Shown: in pieces, positions 24,891 through 32,555 of the stretch
Layout: every line of letters starts with the position of its first letter
How positions within the stretch are numbered: position 1 is the stretch's first letter
NCBI GenBank assembly: GCA_017935505.1
Contig: JAGBHM010000013.1
Location: forward strand, 1-64,000
Length of the DNA stretch: 64,000 bases
DNA from: Bacteroidales bacterium
GTDB taxonomy: Bacteria > Bacteroidota > Bacteroidia > Bacteroidales > UBA932
Direction: 5' to 3'
Made by a program: the position numbers and the translations under genes
Notes under the pieces: model-generated
Told to the model about the DNA's origin: nothing
The model's input: only the letters and a program-made list of their open reading frames with translations
The model's database searches: none

Positions 24891-26261
24891 ATGGAGAACC
24901 GTTGCCTGTCACTCGATTTTTTGCGCGGGATATCAATCTTTGGAATGATATTTAGCGCAATTGTTCCTTATGGGGTGCTGCCGGCATGGATGTATCACAT
25001 ACAGAATCCTCCTCCGCTGCACAATCTCGATGTTACAGTATCTGGAATCGGGTGGGTTGATTTGGTATTTCCCGTATTTATTTTCTGTATGGGCGTTGCT
25101 ATTCCCTTGTCGGGGAAGAAAAAGATGGAGCAGGGGGTATCAGCCATGGAGTATGTGAAGGGCTGCTTTGGCAGATTCTTGATGCTATGGCTCTTTTCCT
25201 ATTTATATGTGTTGATGAATTTTTCCACCGCAGAAGGCCTCTGGCCGCAGATATTCACAATTTTTGGATTTGTAGCGTTGGGCTCAGTATATGGGAAAAG
25301 GGTAGGAAAGAGCTTGTGGATTAGAGTATTGGGACTGCTGATTGCAGGGTGTATCATTGCAATTGGCCATTTCATGTTCGGGGAGGTTGTGAACTTTCAC
25401 AGAAGAGGTATAATCATATTCCTGTTGGCATTCCTCTATCTGTTCGGGTCGCTGATATGGTATTTTACACGCAGAAATTTGCGGGCAAGAGGCGTGGTGT
25501 TCATAATATTGTTTCTCTTTACCTGTATTACCAAAGAGCTGGAGTGGCCTGCCATAACTTATGCCAATCCAAATGTGAGGTGGTGGTTCAATATGGAGTA
25601 TTTCTATTTTCTGCTGATACTCCTTCCCGCTACTCTAATAGGTGATATCCTCTCTGAAAGGGCGGTTGGTAATGCGGATGCTCCTGAGGCTACCGGAACG
25701 GCTGTTGCCGGGCATCTCTTTTTCCCTCTGGTGCTCTGTTTTTGTGCATGGCAGTGTTATGCGCTCTATATGGGGATGCATTGTTGGAATGCAGTGGTTT
25801 CTATAGTTTTTTCTGTAATAGGATATATTGCTGTAAATAAGCACTTTATATATTATAAGGCTATGTTTGGGATGGCCTGTATATTGCTTTTGTGCGGATT
25901 GGGTATGATAGGGGTGGAGGGCGGTATCTTCAAGGTTCCATGCACAGTCTCATATTGTTTTATAACGTTTGGGATATCGGTATATCTCTACATGTTCTCA
26001 GATTATCTGTGCCGATATTTAGGAGGTTCATTCATTGTAAGGGTCTTTTCCGGAGCAGGGAAAAATCCTTTGATGAGTTATGTTGCATTTGACTCATTGG
26101 TTGTCCCTTTCCTGAAAGCGACAGGACTTATAGCGCTCTATCAGGCGGCATATCCGGCCGGATATCCGGCTGTAGGAGTGTTGAGAGGTGCAATTGTTGT
26201 CTTCTTTACAATGTGGATTGTTTATGCTTTGGGTAAAAAAGGTTTCAGATGGAAGGCATAA
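24891..26261 (+). CDS. DUF5009 membrane protein, heparan N-acetyltransferase-like
   Basis: 456 residues with about 11-12 membrane helices. The N-terminal signature RCLSLDFLRGISIFGMIF and the GWVDLVFPVFIFCMGVAIPL segment match the DUF5009/NagX-type acyltransferase family, distantly related to lysosomal heparan-alpha-glucosaminide N-acetyltransferase. Such proteins are thought to acetylate sugars across the membrane; the substrate here is unknown. It follows the phosphohexomutase, which could suggest a sugar-related operon, but that is weak inference. Confidence 0.82.
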   Translation: MENRCLSLDFLRGISIFGMIFSAIVPYGVLPAWMYHIQNPPPLHNLDVTVSGIGWVDLVFPVFIFCMGVAIPLSGKKKMEQGVSAMEYVKGCFGRFLMLWLFSYLYVLMNFSTAEGLWPQIFTIFGFVALGSVYGKRVGKSLWIRVLGLLIAGCIIAIGHFMFGEVVNFHRRGIIIFLLAFLYLFGSLIWYFTRRNLRARGVVFIILFLFTCITKELEWPAITYANPNVRWWFNMEYFYFLLILLPATLIGDILSERAVGNADAPEATGTAVAGHLFFPLVLCFCAWQCYALYMGMHCWNAVVSIVFSVIGYIAVNKHFIYYKAMFGMACILLLCGLGMIGVEGGIFKVPCTVSYCFITFGISVYLYMFSDYLCRYLGGSFIVRVFSGAGKNPLMSYVAFDSLVVPFLKATGLIALYQAAYPAGYPAVGVLRGAIVVFFTMWIVYALGKKGFRWKA

Positions 26262-26285
26262 AACCTCGCATATGCCTGATTTTAA

Positions 26286-26317
26286 TTTGCATAATAAAAT
26301 GAATATCCATATCTTTG
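26286..26317 (+). promoter_or_regulatory. Promoter of rpsP-rimM
   Basis: TTTG (26286-26289), 20-bp spacer, TATCTTTG (26310-26317), 61 nt before the rpsP start. Confidence 0.72.
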
Positions 26318-26378
26318 CGCACCTTTTCTCGAGAAGATAAGGAAGTTAAAAAAATTATTAATTTTTAAACTCACAGTT

Positions 26379-26945
26379 ATGGCTGTTAAAATTCGTTTGG
26401 CCCGCCACGGTAAAAAGAATTATGCATTCTTCCATATCGTAGCTGCGGACACCAGAGCACCACGTGATGGTCGCTTTATTGAACTTTTGGGTACTTACAA
26501 CCCTAACACTAACCCTGCAAGCATCGTTTTGAACGATGACAGAGCTCTTTACTGGTTGAACGTAGGTGCACAACCTACTGATACTTGCCGCAGAATCCTT
26601 TCTTACAAAGGTATCCTTTTGAAGAAACATCTTGCTGGCGGTGTTGCTAAAGGTGCTTTGACTCAAGAGCAGGCTGATGCTAAATTCAATGCATGGGTAG
26701 CTGAGAAAGAGGCTAAGATCAGCAACAAGAAATCTACTTTGGAGCAGAATGCAAGAGCTGCAAAGAAAGCTGCTTTGGAAGTTGAGGCTAAAGTAAATGC
26801 TGACAGAGCTGCTGAATTGGCTAAGAAAAAAGCTGAGGAAGAGGCTGCTAAGGCTGCTGCTGAGGCTGCTGCAAAAGCAGAGGCAGAGGCTGCTGCTCAG
26901 GCTGAGAACGCAGAGGAGACTCCAGCTGAGAACACAGAAGCTTAA
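26379..26945 (+). CDS. rpsP: 30S ribosomal protein S16 with long Ala/Glu-rich tail
   Basis: 188 residues. The first 80 or so form canonical S16 ([31 protein letters not shown]). The rest is a lysine-alanine-glutamate-rich helical extension of about 100 residues, with a tail of repeated A/E triplets ending in AENTEA. Bacteroidota S16 proteins commonly carry such extensions; its role is unknown. rimM begins 7 nt downstream, a conserved pairing. Confidence 0.96.
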   Translation: MAVKIRLARHGKKNYAFFHIVAADTRAPRDGRFIELLGTYNPNTNPASIVLNDDRALYWLNVGAQPTDTCRRILSYKGILLKKHLAGGVAKGALTQEQADAKFNAWVAEKEAKISNKKSTLEQNARAAKKAALEVEAKVNADRAAELAKKKAEEEAAKAAAEAAAKAEAEAAAQAENAEETPAENTEA

Positions 26946-26952
26946 TTCAACA

Positions 26953-27567
26953 ATGGGTGCAGGAGCTGAAAGAGGTGGCCGTTTGTCTGCAAATAGCGGA
27001 AAATTGGAGAACCCTATAGCTGTAGCACATATTGTAAAATCTTATAATACAAATGGTGAAGTAGTTGTAAAACTTACTAACGATTTGTTGGAAGATTTGG
27101 AAAGAAAAGAACCGGTATTCATCTATTTTGATGAGTTGCCGGTTCCTTTTTTTATTGAAAAATTCTCTACAAAGGGCAACTCCGGAGCTGTAATTAAATT
27201 CGATAATATAAACGACTTGGCTCATTCTGAGGAGCTTGTAAAGAGAAAAATATTTATTGAGGCATCATCTGCAACCTCGGAGGCTCTCGAGGAACTTGCG
27301 CAGGAAGATATGGGAGCTTATCTGTCGGGATTTGTACTGTTTGATGAAAATGGTACTGAAATAGGCAGAGTAACTGATTATTATGATTATCCTAACAATC
27401 CGTGTATAGAGATAGAGCCTGCGGAGGGGGTAAGATCATCATTTTCTGATTCCGAAGATGACAACTCTCCAATACTCATACCATTCCAGGAACAGTTCAT
27501 CATTGCGTTCGATCCCGAGCAAAGAAAAATCCAGATGGAGATTCCATCCGGACTTATCGTATTCTGA
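26953..27567 (+). CDS. rimM: 16S rRNA processing protein RimM
   Basis: 204 residues from ATG 26953. N-terminal RimM domain (about 18-105; ENPIAVAHIVKSYNTNGEVV, VPFFIEKF) and a C-terminal PRC-barrel (about 118-200; GFVLFDENGTEIGRVTDYYD, PILIPFQEQFIIAFDPEQ). It assists 30S head assembly together with S16/S19. The long in-frame stretch upstream of this start lies out of frame inside the rpsP tail and was not used. Confidence 0.93.
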   Translation: MGAGAERGGRLSANSGKLENPIAVAHIVKSYNTNGEVVVKLTNDLLEDLERKEPVFIYFDELPVPFFIEKFSTKGNSGAVIKFDNINDLAHSEELVKRKIFIEASSATSEALEELAQEDMGAYLSGFVLFDENGTEIGRVTDYYDYPNNPCIEIEPAEGVRSSFSDSEDDNSPILIPFQEQFIIAFDPEQRKIQMEIPSGLIVF

Positions 27568-27588
27568 TTATTACAGATCCCTTTCCAA

Positions 27589-30282
27589 TCAGAAGGTCAA
27601 GCTGAGTCCCAGCATATAGGTTCTGCTTATTGGCAGACTCCATCCGATGTTTCCATAGATAGAGGCCACTTCAGGATCAAAATCCTTATTATTTGAGAAT
27701 GTAAGGAGATTTGTAGCGCTGAACGACAACTTCAGCTCCTCCATCTTCATTTTCTTTGAGATGGAAGCTGGTAGGGTATATGCAATATTTAAAGATTTCA
27801 GTCTTATATAATTGTTCTTATAAACATAAAGATCTGAGTAATTTGAGTTGATAGGATAGTTTGCAGATGCCAGCATTGGAATATTGGTAATATCTCCCGG
27901 TTGCTGCCAACGATTAAGCATGTCTGCACTATATTTTGGATATTCTACATTACTCTGAGATTTTCGTGAATCATATACATCTCCCCCAAACGAATAGATG
28001 AAGTTGAGGTCCATTGAAATATTTCTCCAGGATAACTGACTTTGGAATCCACCGTATGCTTTTGGGTCTGCACATCCTATTATCTGTTGACTGGCCTTTG
28101 TTATATCAGTTGTGGAATGTTTGCTATTGTTATCTTCTTGCATATGCCATAATGAATAACCGTTTTCGGGATCAACTCCGGCAAATTTATATCCATAAAA
28201 AGAGTTTGGGCTAATTCCTGTTTTTGGAACGTATCTGGCTTTCCCTGAAGTAAATATCATATCGGGTTCAGTATCGGCTTTCAGCTTGCTGTTTATTTTT
28301 GCAAGGTTTATTCCCAAAGTCCAGTTCCAATCCTTGGTTGATATAATTTCACCAGCAACAGATAGTTCAAGACCTTTGTATGATAATGTATAAGGGGTAT
28401 AGTTGATTTCTATTTCGCCAGTGATATTGTTGAGATTTGGCATTGGGATATTATTCATATCCAAATCAGAAATAAAATAGTTGGCATTAATGTGCATTCT
28501 GTTATTGAAAAGTTTTCCATCAATACCTATATCTGCTTTGTTGTAACCGCAATATCTGTTGTCGATAATATATATTTTGTCATCAGTACTTTTCCTGTTT
28601 GTGCTGAGGTGGCTGTATGATGCTTTAAAATCCAATGAGGATATCCAAGAAATTCCTCTCAGGAACTCTTCGTTGCCTATATTCCAGACTCCTGATACGG
28701 CAAAAATGCCATTTGTTTTTCTGATTTCAAGGATGGTTCTTAAAGCCTCATGGCGGAAACTGGCCTGTATGGTGTATTTATTGTTGAAGTTGTAACCGAC
28801 ATTTGCAATAACGCTGTTTTTGGAATCCTTACTTTTTCCGGTTTTTTCAGATAAGCCTATCTGATTATTTGAAACATCGTACAGAACATCATGGATGACT
28901 TGGCTGTAAGTGTATTTTTCATACTCAAATCCCCCTTTTGCCCAAATGTTGTGTTTGTTTGCTATTTGTTTGTTCCAGCCAATATAGTTATATGAGCTGA
29001 TGCGTGATATTTTGGTATCTGTATTATAGTTCCAGCCGGCAATATCTTCTGAAGGGTATTGGGCTGTATAGCCAAGATATTCATTGTATTTGAGATCTTC
29101 GTACCCGAATCTGGTCTCAACAGTAAGCTCATTGAAAAGGGTGGCTTTAAGTGATTCATTTATATTAAGGTGTTCTGTTTCAGAATTATTATCCCTGAAT
29201 TGGTTTGTGTATAGTGGGTTGTAGTAGCTATACGCCATACGGTTAGGGATATAAGGACGATCATATAAAGAACCATCGGAGTTATAGGCCGGCCATTGGT
29301 CCAAAAGGATAGCCCTTTCCATATAGAAAAGATTATCAGCGTCCTTTTCATCACTCATTCCGGTTTTTGAGGTTTTTGCATAAGAAATATTGGAATTCCA
29401 CTCAAAGATTTTAAGGAATTTTTGTGCAAAATTGAATCTTGTACTGTACCTGTCGGCATCATTAATGGAAACTCTTCCCGGATCTTTGGTATATGCTCCC
29501 GAAAGGTAATATCTGGTGTTGTCATTTATATTTCCATATATCGACAAGTTATAGTCTTGATATACAGGGGTGCGGTAAAGTATATTCTCCCAATTGGTCA
29601 GTTGTGCTGTTTTGGGGATATACTCATCTGTGAGGCGTTGAGCGTATTGTTGGGCCCTCTCTATAGCTAGCTCCTTTGGAAGATAAGAACTGTAACTTTG
29701 GATTGAAGAGTTATAGTGCTGTTCATACATAAGCTCTTTATTCATATCAGCAGATACGGTTTCATAATTCTTATGGGCAAATGAAGGAGAAAAGCCTATG
29801 CTTGTATTAAAGCGTACATTAATCTTTTTTCCGCACCCTTGTCTGGTGGTGATAACTACTGCTCCATTAGAGGCCGCTTCTCCGTAAAGGGCTGTAGCTG
29901 CTGCATCTTTAATGACAACAACACTCTCTATATCTGCTGGCGCCAATGAATTGAAAATGTTATTGCTAATATTTCTACCTAAATCTCCTGAATTTACAGC
30001 AATGCCATCTATAATATATAGTATTCTATTCGATTGGCTGGTAACCGACATGGTGTTGCGTATATTTATATCATATGCAGAACCTGTTTGTCCGGATTTG
30101 CCTACAATTCTAACTCCGGCCACTTTGCCGCTGAGTGCCGGTTCAAAGGATAGGGATGGCCATTGAGTTGATCTATTATATTTGATACTGTCTGATACTG
30201 GTATTTCCAGCTGTTGCGCTTTTGATTTGATAGAAATGGAGACAAGCAAAGCAACACAAAGAAAAGTGAGAAGTTTTTTCAT
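27589..30282 (-). CDS. SusC/RagA-like TonB-dependent receptor, orphan
   Basis: 897-residue outer-membrane transporter. Signal peptide 1-22 (SKAQ). The SusC-type plug begins at about 45 (SGKVAGVRIVGKSGQTGSAY, ILYIIDGIAVNSGDL, VVIKDAAATALYGEAASNGA), and the barrel ends LSLTF. The N-terminal carboxypeptidase-regulatory-like domain normally found in SusC proteins is missing, and so is a SusD partner on either side. It is therefore an unusual, isolated member; the substrate is unknown. Its upstream -7 box suggests it is transcribed alone. Confidence 0.88.
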   Translation of the reverse strand: MKKLLTFLCVALLVSISIKSKAQQLEIPVSDSIKYNRSTQWPSLSFEPALSGKVAGVRIVGKSGQTGSAYDINIRNTMSVTSQSNRILYIIDGIAVNSGDLGRNISNNIFNSLAPADIESVVVIKDAAATALYGEAASNGAVVITTRQGCGKKINVRFNTSIGFSPSFAHKNYETVSADMNKELMYEQHYNSSIQSYSSYLPKELAIERAQQYAQRLTDEYIPKTAQLTNWENILYRTPVYQDYNLSIYGNINDNTRYYLSGAYTKDPGRVSINDADRYSTRFNFAQKFLKIFEWNSNISYAKTSKTGMSDEKDADNLFYMERAILLDQWPAYNSDGSLYDRPYIPNRMAYSYYNPLYTNQFRDNNSETEHLNINESLKATLFNELTVETRFGYEDLKYNEYLGYTAQYPSEDIAGWNYNTDTKISRISSYNYIGWNKQIANKHNIWAKGGFEYEKYTYSQVIHDVLYDVSNNQIGLSEKTGKSKDSKNSVIANVGYNFNNKYTIQASFRHEALRTILEIRKTNGIFAVSGVWNIGNEEFLRGISWISSLDFKASYSHLSTNRKSTDDKIYIIDNRYCGYNKADIGIDGKLFNNRMHINANYFISDLDMNNIPMPNLNNITGEIEINYTPYTLSYKGLELSVAGEIISTKDWNWTLGINLAKINSKLKADTEPDMIFTSGKARYVPKTGISPNSFYGYKFAGVDPENGYSLWHMQEDNNSKHSTTDITKASQQIIGCADPKAYGGFQSQLSWRNISMDLNFIYSFGGDVYDSRKSQSNVEYPKYSADMLNRWQQPGDITNIPMLASANYPINSNYSDLYVYKNNYIRLKSLNIAYTLPASISKKMKMEELKLSFSATNLLTFSNNKDFDPEVASIYGNIGWSLPISRTYMLGLSLTF

Positions 30283-30311
30283 ATTGCATTTGGTCAGTAA
30301 TGATTATAATA

Positions 30312-30319
30312 CAAATATA
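30312..30319 (-). promoter_or_regulatory. -7 element for the SusC-like gene
   Basis: Minus-strand TATATTTG, 29 nt before the start codon. The stretch between 30320 and 30471 is AT-rich and shows no other feature. Confidence 0.45.
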
Positions 30320-30471
30320 AAAAAAAATAGGTTGCCTTGGGAGAGACAACCATATTTTTTTAACCTAAATCTAACCTATGAAAAAACTATTTGACTTAAA
30401 ATATTACAAAGCCTGTGCCAAAGTTTTTTTCTGAGGATAAAATTTTTAGATATTTTTCTGTTTTTTTGAGA

Positions 30472-31043
30472 TTATTTTAAAATCAGTTCATCCAATTTGC
30501 GTTTTGGAACGTGGTGGATGCCGTTCTCCTCTCTCCAATACTTATATTCATTATCTACAAGATCATCTACCACAACAACCTCTTTTGGCTTTCCAAGGGC
30601 AATCACCTGCAGAATCTCAAAATTTTCGGGAAGATTTACGATTTTTGAGAGGGCCTCCCTCTTTATGGAGGCGATGATGCATCCTCCATATCCAAGTTCA
30701 GTAGCCTGCAACAATATGCTCTGGGCAGTTATGCCGTGGTCGCACGATGGGGTGTTGGAGATATTTTTGTCGAGCAGCTGTATAATATATGCCGACGGCC
30801 TCTCTCCCTCTTCCGGACCTGGCCATTCTGTGAGATAGCCGGCCCAAGCCAATGTGGGAAACAGCTCTGCACACTCTTCAGGAGTATTTACCAATATATA
30901 CTTCAAAGGCTGTATATTTCTTGAGGCAGGAGAGAATCTGGCAGCCTCAACCATGAGCACCAGCTCCTCTCTTGAAATTGTTGTCTCCTGATAAAGCGAC
31001 GGTAGCTTCTGCTCTTTTTTATGAGGTCAAGTACTTTAGTCAT
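30472..31043 (-). pseudogene. Nitroreductase family gene with a frameshift
   Basis: FMN-dependent nitroreductase whose frame is broken near 30993-30996. From ATG 31043 the reading MTKVLDLIKKSRSYRRF is a good family N-terminus, then the frame is lost. The next frame continues with YQETTISREELVLMVEAA and the FMN-binding RFSPASRNIQP, running intact to the stop at 30472. One missing T in the TTT run (AAA on the plus strand) explains this. It is either a real inactivating frameshift, a slippage site, or a sequencing error. A shorter product could start at GTG 30960 but would lack the first FMN-contacting helix. Confidence 0.82.
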
Positions 31044-31078
31044 GATCTTGATTTTAAATAGTTTACAAATCTTTAGAC

Positions 31079-31795
31079 TTATATGCCGGTATAATTGAAA
31101 AGTTCCGGCAACTGATTGATCGAATCCAATTTTACCAGATTCGGATGGTCGAACTCTTCAACAACCTCGTGTGTCCATATTATTTCAGAGGGGATATACA
31201 CTGCACTTGCCCCAATCTCCAGCACCGGTTTGATATCCGATTTGAAGGAGTTACCAACCATTATGAACTCTTCCGGAGCCACATTACACTTGCTGAGCAA
31301 AGTCCTGTAGGCCGGAACATCTTTCTCAGACATTATCTCTATATGCGAGAAATATCCGGCAAGTCCCGATCTCTCTATTTTATACTGCTGGTCTTTCAGA
31401 TCGCCCTTTGTGGCCAGCACAAGCTTGTGGGTCTTGTAGAAGTATGCAAGGGTCTGCTCAGCATGCTCATAGAGCTTCATTTGAGGTTGTACAGTCTTTT
31501 TGCCAATCTCCATAACTTTTATTATGAGCTCATTTGGAGCTTTGCCCCCACATAGTTCAATTGCAGCTTCAACAAGGGCTATGATGAATGTTTTTGTGCC
31601 GTAGCCAAGTAGCGGAATATTGCGCCCCTCCACCTCCATCAGATGTGCTACAGCCCTCTCCTCACTGCAAAAAGGGAGCATTGCCTGTGCAAACTCCCTC
31701 TCTGCGTTGCGGAAATTTATCTCATTGTGCCAAAGTGTATCATCGGCATCAAATGCGATAACTTTTATATTCCTGTATAAATTGTTATTGGGCAT
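31079..31795 (-). CDS. HAD-superfamily hydrolase
   Basis: 238 residues from ATG 31795. Motif I DADDTLWHNE (nucleophile D16, acid/base D18), cap domain about 25-115, motif II LATKGD, motif III lysine in the RTLLSKCN region and motif IV VGNSFKSDIKPVLE. It belongs to the YjjG/phosphoglycolate-like phosphatases; the substrate is unknown. Its first 11 bases overlap the end of the cyclophilin gene, implying coupling. A start 14 codons earlier was rejected because it would extend the overlap. Confidence 0.9.
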   Translation of the reverse strand: MPNNNLYRNIKVIAFDADDTLWHNEINFRNAEREFAQAMLPFCSEERAVAHLMEVEGRNIPLLGYGTKTFIIALVEAAIELCGGKAPNELIIKVMEIGKKTVQPQMKLYEHAEQTLAYFYKTHKLVLATKGDLKDQQYKIERSGLAGYFSHIEIMSEKDVPAYRTLLSKCNVAPEEFIMVGNSFKSDIKPVLEIGASAVYIPSEIIWTHEVVEEFDHPNLVKLDSINQLPELFNYTGI

Positions 31796-32468
31796 TTTCT
31801 GTTGCTTGCGGTTGTGCGACAGGAGCTTCTGGCTCAATTTCAGTTATACTCTCAATTATAACAGGAGTGTTTGGAAGATCTCTCTTGACAGCACCTGTAG
31901 GTACTGAAGCAATCTTGTCTATAATGTCAAGACCCTCGATAGTCTCGCCAAATACAGTGTATGCGCCGTCCAACTGGGCACATGCCTTCTCATCCTGTAC
32001 AATATAGAATTGTGATCCGGATGACTCCCTGTTAGGATTTGCAGCATCTCCTTTGCGGGCAGCAGCCAATGCACCTTTCTTGTGTTTGAGTTCAGGACGG
32101 AACTCTGCAGGAACATTGTAGCCAGGACCACCTGTGCCATATTTTGCAACAGCATTCGGATCTTTTGAAAGAGGATCACCTGTCTGGATCATAAATCCGT
32201 TGATAACTCTGTGGAACTGTATTCCATCATAAAATTTCTGGGTTGCAAGTTTAAAGAAATTGTCTCTGTGGAGAGGGGTCTCTTTGTACAATTTCACCTT
32301 GATTGTACCGAGATTGGTTTTGATTTCAAAAACTGGTTCTTCTGATTTCATCTTTACAACATTTTCTTCTTTAGGTTGTTCTTCTTTTACAGCCGGCTTG
32401 TCGGAATTTCCGTTCTTACAAGCAAAAAGCACAGTGGCGCACAATGCGAACAAGGCAATTTTTTTCAT
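31785..32468 (-). CDS. Cyclophilin-type peptidyl-prolyl isomerase lipoprotein
   Basis: 227 residues. Lipoprotein signal MKKIALFALCATVLFAC with lipid Cys at about 17, then an acidic linker. Cyclophilin domain at about 47-210 (GTIKVKLYKETPLHRDNFFK, FHRVINGFMIQTGDP, GSQFYIVQDEKACAQLDGAY). The catalytic Arg (FHR) and the QTGD site are present, so an active proline isomerase in the periplasm is likely. The proline/glutamate-rich C-terminus ends EPEAPVAQPQ. Confidence 0.94.
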   Translation of the reverse strand: MKKIALFALCATVLFACKNGNSDKPAVKEEQPKEENVVKMKSEEPVFEIKTNLGTIKVKLYKETPLHRDNFFKLATQKFYDGIQFHRVINGFMIQTGDPLSKDPNAVAKYGTGGPGYNVPAEFRPELKHKKGALAAARKGDAANPNRESSGSQFYIVQDEKACAQLDGAYTVFGETIEGLDIIDKIASVPTGAVKRDLPNTPVIIESITEIEPEAPVAQPQATENAQ

Positions 32469-32508
32469 AATGATATCTGTTAAAAATTAGTTTCCGGTAG
32501 CGGTATCG

Positions 32509-32516
32509 CAAATTTA
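32509..32516 (-). promoter_or_regulatory. -7 element for the cyclophilin gene
   Basis: Minus-strand TAAATTTG, 40 nt before the start at 32468. Confidence 0.42.
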
Positions 32517-32555
32517 ATGATTAATTCTTTTTTATCGATATAAAATAATGATGTT

